This document shows, in pieces, positions 1 to 7,050 of a DNA stretch of 52,952 bases. Under the pieces are notes generated by a model. The model searched no databases, was not told where the DNA came from, and worked only from the letters and a program-made list of their open reading frames with translations. Position 1 is the stretch's first letter; every line of letters starts with the position of its first letter. Source of the DNA: JAATFY01 sp049276515 (GTDB lineage: Bacteria > Pseudomonadota > Alphaproteobacteria > UBA9219); the NCBI GenBank assembly GCA_049276515.1, contig JBASWO010000054.1, positions 1 through 52,952 on the forward strand, written 5' to 3'. Position numbers and translations under genes: made by a program.

Positions 1-31
1 GCTTAATATTCTCTTTTGTTGAGGCGTACAT
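1..31 (-). CDS. 5' end of an unidentified gene, cut by the window edge
   Basis: Only the first ten codons are present (reading MYASTKENIK). The start is supported by a strong ribosome binding site, AAGGAG on the minus strand at about 38-43, seven bases before the ATG. It lies 44 bases downstream of the OmpA-type gene on the same strand, so the two are probably co-transcribed. Too little is visible to name a family. Confidence 0.5.
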   Translation of the reverse strand, partial: MYASTKENIK

Positions 32-75
32 GTCTTTCTCCTTCTTAAGTGTCGATGAAATTGTTGTCATACTAA

Positions 76-744
76 TTACCGTGATGCGTGAACATCTGCT
101 ACGTAGTCGATTTCAACTTCGACGCGACGATCTTTTTGTAAGCATTCGATCAATTCTGAACGCTTCAAATCATCTGAGCAATCTGTTGCAGGTTCACTTT
201 CACCAAACCAACGTGTGTCAGCAACGCTGGTATTGATGATGCCTTTAGCAACGAGATATTGACGTACGCTTTCAGCACGCTTCTTTGAAAGCTTTTCATT
301 GTAACCTGGGTTGCCGATACGATCGGCATAACCAACAATGCGAGCGCCACGAACTTGGTCATCCGAGCGAAGGACATTTGCCAAGGTGTTCAGACGTTCC
401 TTCATTTCAGGCTTCAAGCTTGCTTTGTTGAAATCAAAATAAACAGTACGTTCTTCACGTGAGAGTGAAACCGAACGTTGTTTTTGTGTCTTAACAACAG
501 GAGCTGGTGCAGCTGCTGTTGAGCATACGTCATAACCATTCATCCATTTGGTGCGAATGCATTCGCCTGAGCTTGAACGTGCAACTGTGCCACTACCCAT
601 CGAGTAAACCACATCACGTGCATCAGCTACGACAATTGGCTTGATTGAGGATGCGGGTTCTAAATATTTGCCTGTAGCAGCGTAAGAAGCGCCAGCTGAG
701 AGAAGTAGAAGTGCAGCTGCAAGGATGGGTTTTGACGTGAACAT
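76..744 (-). CDS. OmpA-family outer membrane / peptidoglycan-associated protein
   Basis: An exported protein of 222 residues whose C-terminal OmpA-like domain should bind peptidoglycan diaminopimelate and tether the outer membrane to the wall. Residues 1-22 form a signal peptide ending SYA. A short segment with two Cys (62 and 74; GECIRT..GYDVC) resembles the N-terminal part of other OmpA-like proteins. The OmpA domain runs from about 98 to 215, with YFDF at 102-105, the NEKLSKKRA signature at 149-157 and RRVEVEI near the end. A second Cys pair (189, 201) sits in the domain. The start is the ATG at 744 because AGGAG lies eight bases upstream; the longer frame to 819 lacks a signal peptide at its N-terminus. 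There is no lipobox and no N-terminal barrel, so it is a periplasmic or peripherally anchored protein rather than a classical OmpA porin. Confidence 0.85.
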   Translation of the reverse strand: MFTSKPILAAALLLLSAGASYAATGKYLEPASSIKPIVVADARDVVYSMGSGTVARSSSGECIRTKWMNGYDVCSTAAAPAPVVKTQKQRSVSLSREERTVYFDFNKASLKPEMKERLNTLANVLRSDDQVRGARIVGYADRIGNPGYNEKLSKKRAESVRQYLVAKGIINTSVADTRWFGESEPATDCSDDLKRSELIECLQKDRRVEVEIDYVADVHASR

Positions 745-892
745 GATTATATCTCCTGAGACCTGTTGATTGTTACTCGTGCGTAGAATCGCCATAAGGC
801 ACACATCAAGATCGATCAAAGGCCCATCAGGAAGCGATTGCGGGATGATATGAAACCTATAAAGAAGCCATAAGTATGCATCTTTATGGGTT

Positions 893-907
893 TTTTATGC
901 TCCCTTT
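893..907 (-). promoter_or_regulatory. Copy 1 of a recurrent 15-bp intergenic motif
   Basis: AAAGGGAGCATAAAA on the minus strand, in the region between the OmpA-type gene and the divergent exported protein. The same motif, with A for G at one position, occurs at 5555-5569 and 7996-8010. It lies about 150 bases before the OmpA start. An imperfect inverted repeat, CCATAAG..CTTTATGG, sits next to it at about 868-889. The function is unknown; a shared operator or promoter element is inferred from position only. Confidence 0.4.
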
Positions 908-972
908 ATTCATCATTATTCGTTTTTGATGTGGTTAAGAGCAAATCTTAATGGTCACGCAATGGAGGTCCT

Positions 973-1569
973 ATGCCCAAATTCCGCATCACCCACAATC
1001 TTATGATCGCTAGCACAGTGTTTGCCCTGCAAACCATCTCAGCTATGGCAGCGAACGTTACTGAATCATACACCACAACCATCAATACGTCAGCCACCCC
1101 TTCTACTACAACAGAAGTGACGACGACCACAAAATCACTTGGCACCCTGAATGCCAACGAAGTCAATGCCCCTCAACCTGCATTGCGCAACACACTTACA
1201 GATGCACAGAAGCCTGCACCCCATATGTCTAATTACCAAAGCGTGCTACAGCCTATGCAAATTGGCGGCATCTGGTACGTAACAGGTGGTATTGGCGATG
1301 AAGAGCGTGATGAATTGAAAGCTGTTAAAGGCGATTACAATTTTCATGTTATGAGTGCCTCGAAAAACGGCGCCTTTGAAGGTGATACGCATATTGCTAT
1401 TAGTGACCGTCAAGGTAATCAGTTGCTGAACACAGCTATAGGCCCCCTCTTCTATGCTAAATTACCTGCTGGCAGCTATGCTGTTGAAGCGAGCAATAAC
1501 GGCCAAGTGAAGAGACAAAATATCAGCGTTAACGATAGAAAGTCAGCCAATATGCATTTGAGCTGGTAA
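973..1569 (+). CDS. Exported protein with C-terminal carboxypeptidase-regulatory-like domain
   Basis: A secreted or periplasmic protein of 198 residues. Residues 1-26 are a signal peptide (cleavage after AMA), followed by a Thr/Ser-rich low-complexity segment (about 29-55) that looks like a flexible linker. The C-terminal half (about 95-198) reads as a compact beta domain with the pattern YVTGGIGDEER.. and LPAGSYAVEA, as in beta-sandwich domains of the carboxypeptidase-regulatory/transthyretin type. I know related uncharacterised exported proteins in proteobacteria but no assigned function. GGAGG lies five bases before the ATG. It is divergent from the OmpA-type gene and lies 66 bases before the response regulator gene on the same strand, so the two could share a transcript. 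Confidence 0.65.
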   Translation: MPKFRITHNLMIASTVFALQTISAMAANVTESYTTTINTSATPSTTTEVTTTTKSLGTLNANEVNAPQPALRNTLTDAQKPAPHMSNYQSVLQPMQIGGIWYVTGGIGDEERDELKAVKGDYNFHVMSASKNGAFEGDTHIAISDRQGNQLLNTAIGPLFYAKLPAGSYAVEASNNGQVKRQNISVNDRKSANMHLSW

Positions 1570-1635
1570 TGACGGGAACGTATCAAATCCTTAAAAAATC
1601 CACTATATTTAACCGCATAGTCATGGAGAGTACCA

Positions 1636-2352
1636 ATGCATGAGAAGAAAAGCACAATCCTAGTTGTTGATGACGAATTGCAAATTCGCAAGATGCTCAA
1701 CATTTTTTTGGATGCATCTGACTTCCGTATTGAAGAAAGTGATTGCGGCAAACAAGCTGTTCGCATGAGCGCTTCGGTTAAGCCTGATCTCATTTTGCTC
1801 GATCTTGGTCTTCCTGACATTGATGGCAAAGAAGTCATCACTGAAGTTCGCCAATGGTCACAAGTTCCCATCATTGTTCTCTCAGTGCGCGCTTTTGATG
1901 AAGAAGTGATCGCAGCTTTGGATGCAGGCGCTGATGATTACATCATCAAACCCTTCAATGCTGGTGTTCTCATTGCGCGCATTAAGGCAAACTTACGCAA
2001 AGCTATCGTACGTGAAGGTGGCGAGCCTGAATTGCTCAATGGCGCTCTTCGTATGGACCTTGTCCGTCATGAAGCCTTCCTCAATGGTGAAAAGATTGCT
2101 CTTACACCCAAGGAATATGAGCTTGTTCGCTACTTCATGATCAATCGCGGTCGTATGTTGACCCATAAGCAGATTTTGAATGAAGTTTGGGGCCCTGCTC
2201 ATAGCGAAGACACACAATATCTTCGCGTTTATGTAGGCCAAGTCCGTGAAAAGCTTGAAAAGGATCCATCCAACCCGCAGCTCATTGTGACCGAGCCAGG
2301 CGTTGGCTATCGTATGGAAACCCTGAATGCCGATATGGAGCAAGCGGCCTGA
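1636..2352 (+). CDS. kdpE: KdpE-like OmpR-family response regulator
   Basis: A DNA-binding response regulator of 238 residues. The receiver domain (5-120) has the acidic pocket D12-D13, phospho-acceptor D56 in LILLDLGLP, S83 and K105 in the DDYIIKPF segment. The C-terminal winged helix (about 132-230) has LTPKEYELVRYF and the closing GVGYRM. Overall wording is closest to KdpE, which controls the high-affinity potassium pump, but no kdpFABC genes are present, so the symbol reflects family membership only. GGAG precedes the ATG by seven bases. The probable partner kinase is the KdpD-like gene on the opposite strand at 3115-3867, with two small envelope genes between them. Confidence 0.85.
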   Translation: MHEKKSTILVVDDELQIRKMLNIFLDASDFRIEESDCGKQAVRMSASVKPDLILLDLGLPDIDGKEVITEVRQWSQVPIIVLSVRAFDEEVIAALDAGADDYIIKPFNAGVLIARIKANLRKAIVREGGEPELLNGALRMDLVRHEAFLNGEKIALTPKEYELVRYFMINRGRMLTHKQILNEVWGPAHSEDTQYLRVYVGQVREKLEKDPSNPQLIVTEPGVGYRMETLNADMEQAA

Positions 2353-2421
2353 CTGAGGACGCAACCAAAGGCGTAAGCTCGTTACAGGTTTTTTATAAAA
2401 CAGGCTGCATATAACCGCCGA

Positions 2422-2460
2422 GACTTTAGAGACCTATCAGTAGGTTAGGACTCTAAGGTC
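2422..2460 (+). promoter_or_regulatory. Strong hairpin in the 5' leader, touching the ribosome binding site
   Basis: A 39-base hairpin. The outer stem pairs 2422-2431 with 2451-2460 (ten pairs, one G-U), the inner stem pairs ACCTA 2432-2436 with TAGGT 2441-2445 around a TCAG loop, and a five-base bulge TAGGA lies at 2446-2450. It ends four bases before AAGGAGG (2464-2470) of the lipoprotein gene, so it should stabilise the mRNA 5' end or modulate translation. There is no T-run, so it is not an ordinary terminator for the regulator upstream. Confidence 0.5.
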
Positions 2461-2476
2461 AACAAGGAGGTTATCA

Positions 2477-2704
2477 ATGAAACCGATTAAATTTGTAGTG
2501 ATTCTATCGACTCTCGGCATGCTCGCAGCTTGCGGCCATAGCCCAGGCGAACGCGCTCTGACAGGCGCGGGTATTGGCGCTGGTGCCGGTGCTGTCGGTG
2601 GTGCCCTCATGGGTAACCCACTTGCTGGTGCTGCTATTGGTGGTGCTGCCGGTGCTGCTACAGGCGCTTTCACGCGTCCTGATCAGATCAATCTAGATCG
2701 CTAA
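2477..2704 (+). CDS. Glycine-zipper lipoprotein (OsmB-like)
   Basis: A 75-residue lipoprotein. A short signal peptide ends in the lipobox LAAC with Cys19 as the lipidation site. Residues 29-66 are almost entirely Gly/Ala in a GxxxG zipper pattern, which forms a helical hairpin in membranes; proteins of this shape (OsmB, YMGG-type glycine-zipper families) sit in the outer membrane and are usually stress-induced. The ribosome binding site AAGGAGG is excellent and lies next to a strong leader hairpin. It follows the response regulator on the same strand and is a plausible target of it, although this is inference. Confidence 0.75.
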   Translation: MKPIKFVVILSTLGMLAACGHSPGERALTGAGIGAGAGAVGGALMGNPLAGAAIGGAAGAATGAFTRPDQINLDR

Positions 2705-2871
2705 GAGACATTACGCAGATGTGTCCTTGTATGCAGCCACGTTATAGCCAAGTTCGCGCCACAAGCTTGAATGAGATGTTTGGACTTACCAGCATTTTAA
2801 GTGAGCCTCAGCCAGCCGGCTTTGTGTTGCAGCATATGGGACGCAACATTAACAACTTTGAGGAGCTACCC

Positions 2872-3057
2872 ATGATCAACTGGATCATTACTTTCTTCCT
2901 GCTCGCTGTCGTTGCAGCGGTGTTCGGATTTGCTGGCCTCGCTGGTACCTTTGCAGAAATCGCAAAGTTCCTCGCTGTGGTCTTCATCATTCTGTTCATT
3001 GCTTCACTGGTCTACAGCCTGATTACAGGACGTCGTCCACCGACACCGGTCGTTTAA
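2872..3057 (+). CDS. DUF1328 / YtjA-family small membrane protein
   Basis: A 61-residue inner membrane protein with two hydrophobic helices (about 2-23 and 27-50) and the family pattern MINWIITFFLLA..FGFAGLAG. The family (UPF0391, YtjA) is widespread in proteobacteria, often near stress genes, and has no defined activity. The start at 2872 is chosen because AGGAG (2861-2865) precedes it and the family begins here; upstream in-frame codons do not look coding. A strong terminator follows immediately. Confidence 0.8.
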   Translation: MINWIITFFLLAVVAAVFGFAGLAGTFAEIAKFLAVVFIILFIASLVYSLITGRRPPTPVV

Positions 3058-3074
3058 CACCGGTCAGGTATAAG

Positions 3075-3100
3075 AAAAGAGGCCTTCGGGCCTCTTTTTT
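3075..3100. terminator. Bidirectional rho-independent terminator
   Basis: A perfect ten-pair stem AAAAGAGGCC / GGCCTCTTTT around a TTCG tetraloop, with a T-run on the plus strand and an A-run on the left that gives a T-run on the minus strand. It separates the convergent DUF1328 and histidine kinase genes and can serve both. Confidence 0.9.
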
Positions 3101-3114
3101 GCTTTTTAGAAGGG

Positions 3115-3867
3115 TTAGTTTGAGACTGGGAATTTAAGGGTAAAGACAGCGCCGCCTTCTGGATGATTGGCGCCTGTGATCTGTCCACCTAAGAGAGCCA
3201 TGATGGAACGTGCAATAGCTAGTCCTAGGCCTGTACCTGCATTTTGCTGATCTTCTTTCGCAAAACGGGTATATTTTGAGAAGATAGCTTCGACCTGTTC
3301 AGCTGGAATGCCGCGACCGCGATCACGAATAGACACAAATCCTTTGCCATCTTCGCTCTTACCAAACTCAATATCAATGGTCGCCGTAGCGCCACCATAT
3401 TTAACGGCGTTATCAAGAATAAGGCATACAACGCGGCCCAAGAGGGTCGCATCCGTCATTGAACGTAGAGGACCCGCCCCCTTTACATTCACTTGTGTGC
3501 CGCGAAGACGATGATTGAGGCGCAAAATAGAGTTTTGCAGCATCTCAGATATGTCAGCGCTTTCGTTTTTAGCCTTCACCAGACCATTATCAAGCTTAGC
3601 CATATCCAAAATATTGGTGATGAAATTATCAAGGCGATACGCTTCTTGAAGCGCCACCTGCACCAAGGCTAATTGCTTATCCTCAGGCAATTTATCCTTC
3701 ATACGCTCAAAAACTTCTAAGGAGCCTATGATGGAAGCTAAAGGGGTTTTAAGGTCATGCGATACCGATGACAGCATTTGACGGTGCATCCGCTCACGGT
3801 CACGGTCAAAACCGCCTGTATTTTCTCTGGTATCAGACATAGTTGAAGACGCGCTAAGAAAGTTCAC
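3115..3867 (-). CDS. Soluble KdpD-like histidine kinase lacking a sensor domain
   Basis: A 250-residue protein that is almost only a kinase core. The DHp domain begins at about residue 28, with the phospho-acceptor His37 in SSVSHDLKTPLAS. The ATPase domain has the N-box at N153 (LDNAVKYGG), the G1 box DRGRGI at 182-187 and the G2 box GTGLGLA at 211-217. The sequence around the His resembles the KdpD transmitter, but the KdpD sensor, universal-stress-protein domain and membrane helices are all missing, and no membrane segment is visible. The GTG start at 3867 is supported by GAGG eight bases upstream; the internal ATG at 3840 has no such site. It converges on the KdpE-like regulator across two small envelope genes. 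Signal input must come from a partner protein or the cytosol (inference). Confidence 0.8.
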   Translation of the reverse strand: MNFLSASSTMSDTRENTGGFDRDRERMHRQMLSSVSHDLKTPLASIIGSLEVFERMKDKLPEDKQLALVQVALQEAYRLDNFITNILDMAKLDNGLVKAKNESADISEMLQNSILRLNHRLRGTQVNVKGAGPLRSMTDATLLGRVVCLILDNAVKYGGATATIDIEFGKSEDGKGFVSIRDRGRGIPAEQVEAIFSKYTRFAKEDQQNAGTGLGLAIARSIMALLGGQITGANHPEGGAVFTLKFPVSN

Positions 3868-3899
3868 GTTGATATCCTCGCAGCTTTTAACATGAAATG

Positions 3900-3922
3900 G
3901 GCGGCAGGCAAACCCTGCCGCC
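3900..3922 (-). terminator. GC-rich hairpin between small membrane protein and kinase genes
   Basis: A nine-pair stem GGCGGCAGG / CCTGCCGCC with a CAAAC loop. It lies between the stop of the small membrane protein gene and the kinase start on the minus strand. There is no long T-run, so it may be a weak terminator or a processing/attenuation structure that lowers kinase expression relative to the upstream genes. Confidence 0.45.
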
Positions 3923-3958
3923 TCATCCTGAGATCAAATTAACAGCCAATTATGGCCA

Positions 3959-4189
3959 TTATTTGCCATCAACCGTATCTTCGATCTTGTCACCCAGTTT
4001 TTGTGCTGGGCTACGATCGCCGAGTTGATCGGCAGCCTTATCAACACCTTTAGGCAAATCGTGGATAGCATCACCCACACGCTCAGCGGCGTTGCGGTTA
4101 TCGGGAGCATTCTGCATAGCGCTGTAGGCAAGAAAGCCCAAGACCACAACAACGACAAGTATTAATAGATTACGCATATTACTGTTCAT
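3959..4189 (-). CDS. Small single-pass membrane protein, hypothetical
   Basis: A 76-residue protein: a short N-terminus, one hydrophobic helix (about 7-24, rich in Val and Leu), then a hydrophilic tail with two similar stretches, ERVGDAIHDLPKG and AQKLGDKIEDTVDGK, suggesting a short amphipathic helix repeat. The tail is probably periplasmic. AGGTAG precedes the ATG at 4189. It follows the coiled-coil gene at 4209 with a 19-base gap, on the same strand as the kinase downstream. I do not recognise a family; the composition is like small stress-induced envelope proteins. Confidence 0.6.
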   Translation of the reverse strand: MNSNMRNLLILVVVVVLGFLAYSAMQNAPDNRNAAERVGDAIHDLPKGVDKAADQLGDRSPAQKLGDKIEDTVDGK

Positions 4190-4208
4190 AGTTACTACCT
4201 TTTGTTGA

Positions 4209-4694
4209 TTAGTGTGCCTGCTCTTTATTGACATCATCTGGGTTTCCAAAATGATGCTCAATTTCGGGGATAATCTGCGTCAGCTTCTTCGTAGCTTTGA
4301 CGTATTTCTCAGCTTCATCATTTTGCTCTTTGGTAGCGGGTGGGCCACCTTCATCTTCAAAACGATGTAATTCATCGGCTGAAAGTTTGGTACGGTCACA
4401 CAGATCAGCAATCCATTCATTGCCCTTTTTGGATAGAGCTTGAGCCGCTGCTAAACCTTCACGATAGGTCACCATCCATTTCTTAAGCGTATCAACCTTG
4501 TCACGCATACCTTCATGCTCAAGGAGAGCTTCATAATTTTCAAGTACACGGCTGATCTTATCCGTGAGGACTTCGACTTCCTTCATTTGCTCACGTAGCG
4601 TTTTGGCTGTTTCTTCGCAGTCCAAGCTATCAACCGGAGGCTGAGCTTTTACGGGAACGCTTTTTGCTGTTTGAAAAAGTTGTTGGACAGTCAT
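4209..4694 (-). CDS. Hypothetical helical, charged cytoplasmic protein
   Basis: A 161-residue, strongly charged protein without signal peptide or membrane segment. Most of it should be alpha-helical, with likely coiled coils around 27-75 and 118-145. Isolated Cys residues are at about 26 and 99. The ribosome binding site AAGGAAGG is clear. It is first in a same-strand run with the small membrane protein and the KdpD-like kinase, so it could be a kinase partner or a general stress protein. I do not recognise the family. Confidence 0.55.
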   Translation of the reverse strand: MTVQQLFQTAKSVPVKAQPPVDSLDCEETAKTLREQMKEVEVLTDKISRVLENYEALLEHEGMRDKVDTLKKWMVTYREGLAAAQALSKKGNEWIADLCDRTKLSADELHRFEDEGGPPATKEQNDEAEKYVKATKKLTQIIPEIEHHFGNPDDVNKEQAH

Positions 4695-4764
4695 ACTGCA
4701 CCTTCCTTTCTTGGAACATACGCCGCCCCATGGGCAGGGTGGCGTATTCCCTTACACCACGCGT

Positions 4765-5463
4765 TTACTGCGCTGTGCTATATGTGTGTGTTACGGTTGT
4801 TGTCTGCGATGAATTATCGGTTGGTACAACAACAGCACCCGTTGGATAAACTTCTGGAACCACAGGTGTACGGTATGTCTTACGTATAACCGTCTTTTCT
4901 GTAGTTACAGGTGCTCCAGGTGCAGGCACATAGGTTACTGTGCGGAAACTGCTCAAATCTTGCGGTGAGGCGATAACCCCATCGATACGATAGATGTGAT
5001 TACCATTCAGCTCGGCCTGACTTAAAATACGCTGACCCTCAACCTCATAATTATCAACATATTCTTCGACAACATTGAGATTACGACCGCCCGCAGCTGC
5101 GATACCAAAACCACGTGGCGTTAGCTCTTTGAGACTGTAACCGCCGACAATAATGTGATTACGCAAGAGAGCTGCGATTTGTGGTCTACATTGTACCGAG
5201 TAAAAGCATGGGTAATTATTACGCTCGAGCGTTGCCGCAAAAGCTGCATTGGTTGGAGCAAAAACCGTATAATCCTGATTTTCGCTCATCTCATTGATGA
5301 CGCCTGTATTAATCAACGCCTGATAGAACATAGATGTATCGCCATAATTTTGAATGGCAGATTCAACATTGCTATTGGCCGCTTCAGCAACTGGCGTCCA
5401 GCCGACGACGGGAACGGCACCTAGCATACCGACAAGGCTCATCGTAACGAGTGGATGTTTCAT
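4765..5463 (-). CDS. Exported fasciclin (FAS1) domain protein
   Basis: A secreted or periplasmic protein of 232 residues. Residues 1-28 are a signal peptide ending AEA. One FAS1 domain covers about 32-167, with the family motifs FAPTNAAF and, further on, RNHIIVGGYS; FAS1 domains mediate adhesion or ligand binding. The C-terminal 60 residues are a Pro/Val/Thr-rich tail ending in a Thr stretch, probably an extended linker. A Cys pair (FYSVQC and the preceding PCF) inside the domain may form a disulphide. AGGAG precedes the ATG. Confidence 0.85.
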   Translation of the reverse strand: MKHPLVTMSLVGMLGAVPVVGWTPVAEAANSNVESAIQNYGDTSMFYQALINTGVINEMSENQDYTVFAPTNAAFAATLERNNYPCFYSVQCRPQIAALLRNHIIVGGYSLKELTPRGFGIAAAGGRNLNVVEEYVDNYEVEGQRILSQAELNGNHIYRIDGVIASPQDLSSFRTVTYVPAPGAPVTTEKTVIRKTYRTPVVPEVYPTGAVVVPTDNSSQTTTVTHTYSTAQ

Positions 5464-5554
5464 GGCAATCTCCTAACTTGTGAATCAATTGCGCTCAGGA
5501 ATACTCCACACCAAAGAACGTCAAATCACTATGACAAGGATTGAAACGTTTTAT

Positions 5555-5569
5555 AAAGAGAGCATAAAA
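5555..5569 (+). promoter_or_regulatory. Copy 2 of a recurrent 15-bp intergenic motif
   Basis: AAAGAGAGCATAAAA, about 100 bases upstream of the Arg-rich protein gene and between it and the divergent fasciclin gene. Here TTGAAA at 5541-5546 lies 17 bases before ATAAAA, so the right half could be a -10 element, but the other two copies lack a matching -35. Confidence 0.4.
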
Positions 5570-5670
5570 ATTACATAGAAATTTCTTTATTTATAAAGAG
5601 CGTATGTGTTTTGGGTAAAGACAATACAGTAAGTCTACCTTTTAAAGATTGCCGCATGATTTAATTAATC

Positions 5671-6999
5671 ATGGCTAAGACTCAAACAAATCCACGCCGC
5701 CCGATTGCTTCACAAAGCGATGCACCCCCCGCTGTGCAGGAAGAGCTTGATCCCGTCATTAAAGATTACATTGCCGCCTTAGCGGCACAGCATCCCTTTA
5801 GCAAAAATACAAAAATTGAAGGTAAAACACTTCTCACCACGCTTTCTGAATTTTGGCCTGACATTCCTGAATGGTCGGGACAATCTTTTGAAGTCTGGAA
5901 CACAATAAATAATCAGATGCTAGCCGTACGTGGTGGTGAAGCTGGAGCTACGCTCCATATTACGGTCTCATCATCACCTATTTGTCCTAGTTATGAGGGA
6001 CAGACGGGTGATGCGGTTGGCGTCATTAGCTTTGATTGTGTTAATGGGATCTTGCAACATCATCCCGCTGCAACAAAAGATCGTCCCGCTCCCCATCGCC
6101 TTCAAATACCCGCCGGTTTAATGGTCATGTACCGCCTTTTGCAGCCCGTTCAAACACAGCAAGTAAAGCGCCTTAAAGTAGATGGAGAGCTTTACCAAGC
6201 TCGTCAAATTGATCCCCAAGAGGATCAGAACCAGATACAAAAAAATCCAGAAGCAACTCCATCCACACTATTGCCTGCCGTTCTACTGCCCTTTATTCCG
6301 TCTGGCACCATGGCAGATGCAGCACGCATTATGGGTGAATCTCGTCTTGCAGCCCTTATGTCAGGCGCTCTGTCTGCTGCCGATGTAGCGTCCGAGCTAA
6401 AAAAAGAAGCGTATCTACGAAAAGTTAGATCCCATGCCGAGCATGTAGCGCCTTTAGCCATGCAAGCTGCGACTGTTCAAGAGATCCATAAGAAAATTGT
6501 TGAAAGACGGCTTCTTAAAAAGCAAAGACGTGAAGTCACGGAGCAAAGACGCCTTATGCAAGACGAAAGGCGTCAACAAAATCTTAGTCAGCACGCTAGT
6601 TATGTTGGTGAAGATGGGCAGTTAACAAAAATTCACGAGCGGCGTGACGAAACAGTTAACCGTCGCACCGGCAACCATGAAAGGCGCCAAAACATGCATG
6701 AACGTCGTCGTCCTGATCGTATCGGATATTTTGGTATGAATAACACGCAAACCTATGGCCTAGCACCTGCTGACCGCGATTATATGGCGCGTCAGCAACA
6801 AAGAATGCCCGAGCCTGGAAAAACTTGGACCATCAAAAATTGGGAAGATCAACAGCGCCAGGAAAAGTTAGATGCCGAGCAAAAGGCTTGGGAAGATAAG
6901 CAGCGTCAAGAGAAAGTAGACGCCGAGCAAAAGATTGCGGATGATAAAGTCTATGAAGAACAACATGCGCCGGCACCAACGGACCCGACGCCTGCTTAA
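5671..6999 (+). CDS. Arg-rich repeat protein of unknown function
   Basis: A 442-residue cytoplasmic protein with no signal peptide. Residues 25-180 look like a folded domain (Trp/Ile-rich, ending MVMYRLLQPV). Residues 180-290 are Ala-rich helix. Residues 280-360 are extremely basic, with recurring ERR/NRR/ERRR units every seven to ten residues. Residues 391-422 hold two tandem 16-residue units (WEDQQRQEKLDAEQKA and WEDKQRQEKVDAEQKI), encoded by a 48-base tandem repeat at 6841-6936. The tail is acidic and Pro-rich. The Arg-rich part could bind nucleic acid or polyanions; this is inference from composition. No convincing ribosome binding site precedes the ATG, so the start is less certain. Confidence 0.7.
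   Translation: MAKTQTNPRRPIASQSDAPPAVQEELDPVIKDYIAALAAQHPFSKNTKIEGKTLLTTLSEFWPDIPEWSGQSFEVWNTINNQMLAVRGGEAGATLHITVSSSPICPSYEGQTGDAVGVISFDCVNGILQHHPAATKDRPAPHRLQIPAGLMVMYRLLQPVQTQQVKRLKVDGELYQARQIDPQEDQNQIQKNPEATPSTLLPAVLLPFIPSGTMADAARIMGESRLAALMSGALSAADVASELKKEAYLRKVRSHAEHVAPLAMQAATVQEIHKKIVERRLLKKQRREVTEQRRLMQDERRQQNLSQHASYVGEDGQLTKIHERRDETVNRRTGNHERRQNMHERRRPDRIGYFGMNNTQTYGLAPADRDYMARQQQRMPEPGKTWTIKNWEDQQRQEKLDAEQKAWEDKQRQEKVDAEQKIADDKVYEEQHAPAPTDPTPA
6841..6936 (+). repeat. Two tandem 48-base coding repeats
   Basis: Units 6841-6888 and 6889-6936 encode near-identical 16-residue helical segments beginning WED and ending DAEQK. Synonymous differences between them show that the protein sequence has been kept after duplication. 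Confidence 0.75.
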
Positions 7000-7007
7000 A
7001 GATGATG

Positions 7008-7034
7008 CGCCAGCCTGTCAGTGACAGGGCTGGC
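7008..7034. terminator. Hairpin between convergent genes
   Basis: An almost perfect stem CGCCAGCC-TGTCA / TGACAGGGCTGGCG (one extra G) lies between the Arg-rich protein gene and the convergent outer membrane protein gene. There is no strong T-run on either side. It probably stabilises or ends both transcripts. Confidence 0.6.
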
Positions 7035-7050
7035 GACACATCACCTTAAT

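Noticed and set aside
2719..2871. An N-terminal extension of the DUF1328 protein
   Set aside because: The extra 51 codons have no ribosome binding site and are not part of the family, while AGGAG sits before the Met at 2872.
5499..5530. EcfG-type general stress promoter (GGAAC..CGTT)
   Set aside because: Only a weak match (GGAAT, 16 bases, CGTC), and no better example in the other stress-gene intergenic regions.
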